Assembly (NCBI RefSeq): GCF_028330965.1
Contig: NZ_JAQMUB010000077.1
Coordinates: forward strand, 1 to 56,493
Direction: 5' to 3'
Source of the DNA: Oscillatoria sp. CS-180
Lineage (GTDB): Bacteria > Cyanobacteriota > Cyanobacteriia > Phormidesmidales > Phormidesmidaceae
DNA length: 56,493 nt
The notes under the pieces: generated by a model
What the model saw: the letters and a program-made list of their open reading frames with translations, nothing else
What the model was told of the DNA's origin: nothing
Database searches by the model: none
Program-made: the position numbers and the translations under genes
Shown: positions 52,895 through 56,493 of the stretch, piece by piece
How the letters are laid out: the number at the start of each line of letters is the position of its first letter
Position numbering within the stretch: the first letter of the stretch is position 1

Positions 52895-52939
52895 GCTGCG
52901 GAGCTTGATAGGTAGTGAAATTTTCTATGCTTATGGATT

Positions 52940-53262
52940 TCAGAACACGTATGGGAAAATTGGAGGATTAATTCTTGTCTCCAGCAAATACATATTCGCC
53001 GCCGCCTGCACTACCAGCTGCGCCCCTGCCATCTCTTCCATATGCTCCCCCGATTTCCCTCCAAAGCCTCCGAGATATTCGCCCCAATCAAATTCGTCAT
53101 CGCTACCTGCCCCTCCGTCTCCAATACCGAAGTCGCCATACTGCGGACACTTTCGCGATCTGTTGCATTCGCTAACGACTGCTGCAACACCACCGGATTG
53201 GCGTTGAAATTATCCAGCCGCTGCGACTCTTCCCAACACTTGCCCCGTCACATAACCCAGTC
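52940..53262 (-). pseudogene. Remnant of a VirB5/TrbJ-like conjugation protein
   Basis: Minus-strand frames give GYVTGQV, then ESQRLDNFNANPVVLQQSLA, NATDRESVRSMATSVLETEG and QVAMTNLIGANISEA. After a frameshift near 53050 they give EHMEEMAGAQLVVQAAANMY and LLETRI. The helical, Gln/Ala-rich text resembles VirB5-like proteins; the assignment is inferred. At least two frameshifts are needed to join the parts. With the VirB6-like scrap at 47.8 kb, the order on the minus strand is VirB5 then VirB6, as in conjugation operons. Confidence 0.45.
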
Positions 53263-53269
53263 CGTCGCC

Positions 53270-53488
53270 TCACTTTGGGAAAGCCTTCCGGTCTTTGCCC
53301 CCTATGCCTTACTGCTGCTCTGTCCCTTAATGCATCTTTTTCTGCATGTCGAATGCACTCCCATCAAGACCATTGAAGTAATGGACATTACTCTCTTTAT
53401 TGGTTTTATTGTGCTGCTGGTATTGCTGCCCTGGGACATTCGTCGTTACAACTGGTTTAGTCTGCGCGATATGATTCGGGTCGAGTAA
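53270..53488 (+). pseudogene. 5'-truncated DUF2933-like small membrane gene
   Basis: The frame ending at 53488 contains LWESLPVFAPYALLLLCPLM then HLFLHVE, the signature of DUF2933 small membrane proteins that occur with multicopper oxidases and copper pumps. It is followed by a second hydrophobic stretch (DITLFIGFIVLLVLLPWDIR, RYNWFSLRDMI) of unknown origin. Upstream the frame runs into the conjugation remnant, and no suitable start exists before the hydrophobic part, so the 5' end was probably lost. It ends nine bases before the second oxidase gene. Confidence 0.5.
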
Positions 53489-53496
53489 CTATCAAA

Positions 53497-54933
53497 ATGA
53501 AACGTCGTCAATTCTTAAGCCTCATGGCTGCTGTATCCAGTGCGCCGTTATTTTCTCGCTGTGCTCCCAACCAAAAGAATCACATCCGCCGCCTTGTCAG
53601 CAGCAACGGTCTACTAGAACTCTCTCTCAAGGCTCAATCTGGAAAGCACGCGATCGCCGGACAGGCAATCCAATTGCTTACCTACAACGGTCAAGTTCCA
53701 GCTCCCATCCTTGAAGCGAATGCAGGCGATACGATCCGTTTGACCCTCACCAATCAACTAGATACCCCCACGAACCTCCACTACCATGGCCTCCACATCT
53801 CACCTCAAATTGACGATGTCTTTCGCAAGGTGGCCCCTGGCGAGAGCTACACCTACGAATTCCAAATCCCCCCGAATCATCCGGCTATCACAGGTTGGTA
53901 TCATCCCCATTATCACCTCAACGTAGCTCCACAGGTGTTTGGCGGACTGGCTGGCCCCCTGATCATTCGGGGTGACCTGGACGAAGTTCCCGAGTTACGC
54001 GAGGCTGAAGAGTCTCTGTTGGTTTTACAGGACTTCGACCCTCAAGGAACGCTTCGTGAGCCCCATGCCCTTGGCAAAAAGTGGGGTCGTGAGGGAAGCT
54101 TGCTGACGGCGAATGGACAGCAAAATCCCGTCATTAACCTGCCCCAGAATGGCTTGCTGCGATTGCGGCTCATCAATGCCTCCGCTTCACGGATTTACCA
54201 ACTCCAGTTGCCGGAACATCCCTGGTTCTTAATGGCAACCGATCGGGGGGCGATCGCTGAACCGACAGAACTAGAAACCTTATCCCTCTCACCGGGCGAA
54301 CGAGCCGAACTCTTGATTCCCGGTCAACAAGACCCAAAAGACTACGAAATTTTGAGTCTCCCATACGATCGCGGTATCACCGACATCGTGAAGTCCTTGG
54401 GCGATGAGGTTGAACAGATACCAGGGGTCGTGCCACCGACCCAAGCAGTGATGGCGACATTGCGGTATGAACCGAGCGATCGCGTTTCGCCCTTACCCGT
54501 GCCACAAAAGCTGATTCCCGTAACCCCCTTGCCTGCACCCCAGATAACTCGCGAGTTTGTTCTCAATCACGGTATCGATTCGACAGCAGGATCAACGGGC
54601 TTCATTATCAACGGTCAATCTTTCGTCATGGATCGGGTCAATACTCAGGTTCGCCTCAATCAAGTCGAAGACTGGTACATTATCAACAAGGCCAGTATGG
54701 ATCATCCCTTCCATCTGCATACCAACCGCTTTCAAGTCATCGAACGGAACGGCCAGCCCGAGAGGCTGCTGACTTGGAAAGACACCGTCGCACTCAAGGG
54801 CTATGAAACGGTCACCATTCGGGTACGCTTTGAGGATTTCATCGGGCGCACTGTATACCACTGTCACATCCTCGATCATGAAGACCAAGGCATGATGGGA
54901 ATTCTCGATATTCAGCCAGCATATGGAGATTGA
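53497..54933 (+). CDS. Multicopper oxidase 2 (CueO/CopA-like)
   Basis: The product is 478 residues. It starts KRRQFLSLMAAVSSAPLFSR-C, a twin-arginine-like signal ending in a possible lipobox. The copper motifs are HYHGLHI (about 95), GWYHPHYHL (about 132), HPFHLHTNRF (about 402) and YHCHILDHEDQGMMG (about 454). It is a clear paralogue of the oxidase at 46366 but lacks its Met/Gly-rich insertion, so the Cu(I)-binding preference may differ. The truncated DUF2933-like gene ends just before it; no box of the ATTTCAT type is visible here. It probably acts in the periplasm on copper or phenolic substrates. Confidence 0.9.
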   Translation: MKRRQFLSLMAAVSSAPLFSRCAPNQKNHIRRLVSSNGLLELSLKAQSGKHAIAGQAIQLLTYNGQVPAPILEANAGDTIRLTLTNQLDTPTNLHYHGLHISPQIDDVFRKVAPGESYTYEFQIPPNHPAITGWYHPHYHLNVAPQVFGGLAGPLIIRGDLDEVPELREAEESLLVLQDFDPQGTLREPHALGKKWGREGSLLTANGQQNPVINLPQNGLLRLRLINASASRIYQLQLPEHPWFLMATDRGAIAEPTELETLSLSPGERAELLIPGQQDPKDYEILSLPYDRGITDIVKSLGDEVEQIPGVVPPTQAVMATLRYEPSDRVSPLPVPQKLIPVTPLPAPQITREFVLNHGIDSTAGSTGFIINGQSFVMDRVNTQVRLNQVEDWYIINKASMDHPFHLHTNRFQVIERNGQPERLLTWKDTVALKGYETVTIRVRFEDFIGRTVYHCHILDHEDQGMMGILDIQPAYGD

Positions 54934-55217
54934 CCTAAGAGGACTAACCACTCCAAGCATCATTTCTACTACTCAGAGATTGGCTGAGAGCATATGTCCA
55001 AACTATGGTGGGGATGCGGCAGGGGATATATCGGCTATTGTCTTTGCCGCAGTCGTATTCTTCCATCATCCAAGCATTGCGGATTTTGGGGGCATGGCGC
55101 TTTCGAGCAGATCTATCAACTAGATAAAAACTCCAATCACCCGCTCTGCTGATTTACCCTAGATACTATAGGTCGTGCTGACCAAGGCATAGTCCAGATG
55201 GGCCGAATCTGAGCTGC
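54934..55217. other. Intergenic region without a supported gene
   Basis: The 284 bp after the second oxidase gene hold a plus-strand open frame (54923-55123) and a minus-strand stretch that both look weakly coding, but neither matches a family I know. Nothing here is called. Confidence 0.4.
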
Positions 55218-55481
55218 TCAGGCTTTCCGTTTTTCCGCTGCCATAGCGAACAAAACCTGTTCATCCTTGATGCTAAGGACTTCAAACTCCTGGCCATTGC
55301 AGCGGTCCAGCGTGGCCTGGTTCTTCGTCCATTTCAAGCGATCGCCCATCGCCACCTCAATCTCCTCCACCTTGTACACCGACTTCTTCCTGACCCCAGC
55401 CGGGTCGCGAGTGGTCGCCGCTAGCAAAATTCCCTCGTACTGACCTTGTGTTAATCTCTGATTCTCTAGCGTTGCCATCAC
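55218..55481 (-). pseudogene. Fragment of a MobF/TraA-type relaxase-helicase
   Basis: The frame is 87 codons. VRKKSVYKVEEIEVAMGDRL, KWTKNQATLDRCNGQEFEVL and SIKDEQVLFAMAAE resemble the segment of conjugative relaxase-helicases that reads 'vGDRLrWTrNd...RRNGQ.ftV'. The N-terminal relaxase and helicase motors are absent. The frame starts with MMATLENQR, so it could also be a small stand-alone gene, but a remnant is more likely given the conjugation-like scraps nearby in the same orientation. Confidence 0.5.
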
Positions 55482-55609
55482 TCAGACTTCTTGCCTGTAG
55501 ATGTCAATGAGGAAGTGATGTGTTTAAATGCGATCTCGTTGCTGAATACTATAAACGCGTGAGTATGCGTCGATAAGACGCTCACAAAAGCCATAAACAC
55601 AACTGAGAA

Positions 55610-56379
55610 TTAATCTTGCCGGAACGTTGTGCGGTGAGTTGCTGGATTTGAATTTGGCCCTTTAACTTTGTTATCAAAGTTGAGCATTCGTTTGGCTGGA
55701 TTGCCTTTTTGGGAGTCGATACCAAGCTCTTCGCAATCGCGATCAGGTGCTTCAACCATGCTAGCCGGAAGTACGGTATTGCAAAGTTTCGCATTATTAA
55801 GGTTTATACTGCCTAGCTCAGCACCTCTGAGGTCGGTATAGCAAAGGAGAGTGCCGTCAAGGCTAGCGTCGTTGAGAATAGTGCCACTAAGGTCAGCATC
55901 TGAGAGATTGGCGTCTTTTAATGATGCATCAGTAAGATCGGCATCAGTAAGATCGGCAAAACTGAGGTCTGCCTCTCTAAGATATGCGTGTGTAAGATTA
56001 GCGTTTCTTAAGTAAGCATTCCTAAGATTTGCCCTTCCAAAGTCAGCACCGCTGAGATCGGCACCACTGAGATCGGCACCGCTAAGGTCGGCGTCCCTGA
56101 AATGGGTGTGACTAAGGTACGCTCTATTGAAGTTGGCCTGTCGAAAATCAGCCTGACTTAAAATTTAGCGTGATTAAGATCGGTATACCGAAGGTTAGTA
56201 CAACTAAGGTCTAGTTTTGCTTTGCTGAGAACTTCAGCGTCTGCCAGAAACCAGATAACATCACTCTGACGTTCTACATCATTTTCAAACCGCCGGAGAA
56301 TAGATAGGGTCCGTGCTCGAATAACGTTACGAGCTGCTTCTAATTGCTCTTGGGAATGCGCTCGGAAATAAGATACCAG
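55610..56379 (-). pseudogene. Pentapeptide-repeat protein gene with a frameshift
   Basis: On the minus strand one frame gives QLEAARNVIRARTLSILRRF, ENDVERQSDVIWFLADAEVL, then the first repeats LSCTNLRYTDLNHAKF and a stop. Losing one T from the TTTT run near 56162 explains it: the next frame continues in phase as LSQADFRQANFNRAYLSHTH, LSGADLSGADLSGADFGRAN and about 15 more A(D/N)LxxA units, ending at 55610 after a polar tail. Such proteins form right-handed beta-helices of unknown role in cyanobacteria. The 5' part is unclear and may continue, in another frame, to the window edge. A sequencing error is possible. Confidence 0.75.
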
Positions 56380-56493
56380 TCATCTTGACCGAGAGGCTGT
56401 GAGATAAACTGGCAGGCTAGTCCTCTTGGGTGAAATCGCACCATGCTTGAAGCAACGGTTAAATCAACTATTCGAGATGCCGCTCAAAAGCTA

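Noticed and set aside
53042..53270. N-terminal part of a 148-codon plus-strand frame
   Set aside because: It is antisense to the VirB5-like remnant; only the last 70 codons look like a real (DUF2933-like) sequence.

Overview
The window is cyanobacterial, probably from a filamentous Leptolyngbya-like genome. The reasons are frequent GCGATCGC-type (HIP1) octamers in the native-looking genes, a GUN4 domain, a TIGR03032 protein, an RppA/RppB-like two-component pair, Uma2 and pentapeptide-repeat proteins, and many decayed mobile fragments. No housekeeping operon is present; most of the window is accessory.

Layout. (1) 0.1-12.3 kb, minus strand: three large secreted proteins without classical signal peptides. 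They are a choice-of-anchor I / lamin-tail / ExeM-like nuclease / RTX protein, a choice-of-anchor I protein with a phytase-like esterase domain nested inside it, and a 5'-nucleotidase-like protein. The last two share almost the same C-terminal DUF4114 module. Together they look like an extracellular nucleic-acid and phosphoester scavenging set. (2) 13.3-18.2 kb, plus strand: two tandem paralogues, each with seven FG-GAP repeats and six 'NPDVAAAV' C-terminal repeats, then a TIGR03032 protein. (3) 19.9-26.2 kb: tRNA-Ala(CGC) beside a broken partial copy, then an accessory stretch with a ParD-like remnant, a Uma2 pseudogene, a DUF488 gene with a conserved-looking partner, tandem repeats and a TIR-GUN4 fusion protein. 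(4) 26.3-29.4 kb: a small RHH-like gene and a metal (probably copper) module with PepSY-type, DUF6010, CpxP-like and DUF411 proteins. (5) 29.5-38.9 kb: transposase debris, a MITE-like element, a TIR-STAND NTPase, a MerR/RND fusion pseudogene that still has an intact-looking MerR operator, and a DUF262/DUF1524 (GmrSD-like) gene. (6) 38.9-47.8 kb: RppA/RppB-like regulators, Uma2, HicAB, a HEPN protein, and a decaying copper cluster with P-type ATPase remnants, Grx-MauE, DUF305, a shortened DUF326, a cupredoxin and a multicopper oxidase. (7) 47.8-56.5 kb: a 1510-residue Cap4-nuclease-like/STAND protein lying between two fragments that look like conjugation genes, a second multicopper oxidase, a relaxase-like fragment and a frameshifted pentapeptide-repeat gene.

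How it fits together. The metal genes seem to form a regulon: an 11-bp-period direct repeat (ATTTCAT-N4-ATTTCAT) occurs four times, each time close to metal genes, and suits an OmpR-family regulator such as the RppA-like one here. The candidate defence genes (TIR-GUN4, TIR-STAND, DUF262, HicAB, HEPN, Cap4-STAND, DUF488 pair) are spread among the metal genes. The three largest of them inserted near the metal and conjugation genes (TIR-STAND, DUF262, Cap4-STAND) are visibly AT-richer and I see no full HIP1 site in them. The best candidates for something undescribed are the TIR-GUN4 protein, the Cap4-STAND protein and the DUF488 two-gene cassette.
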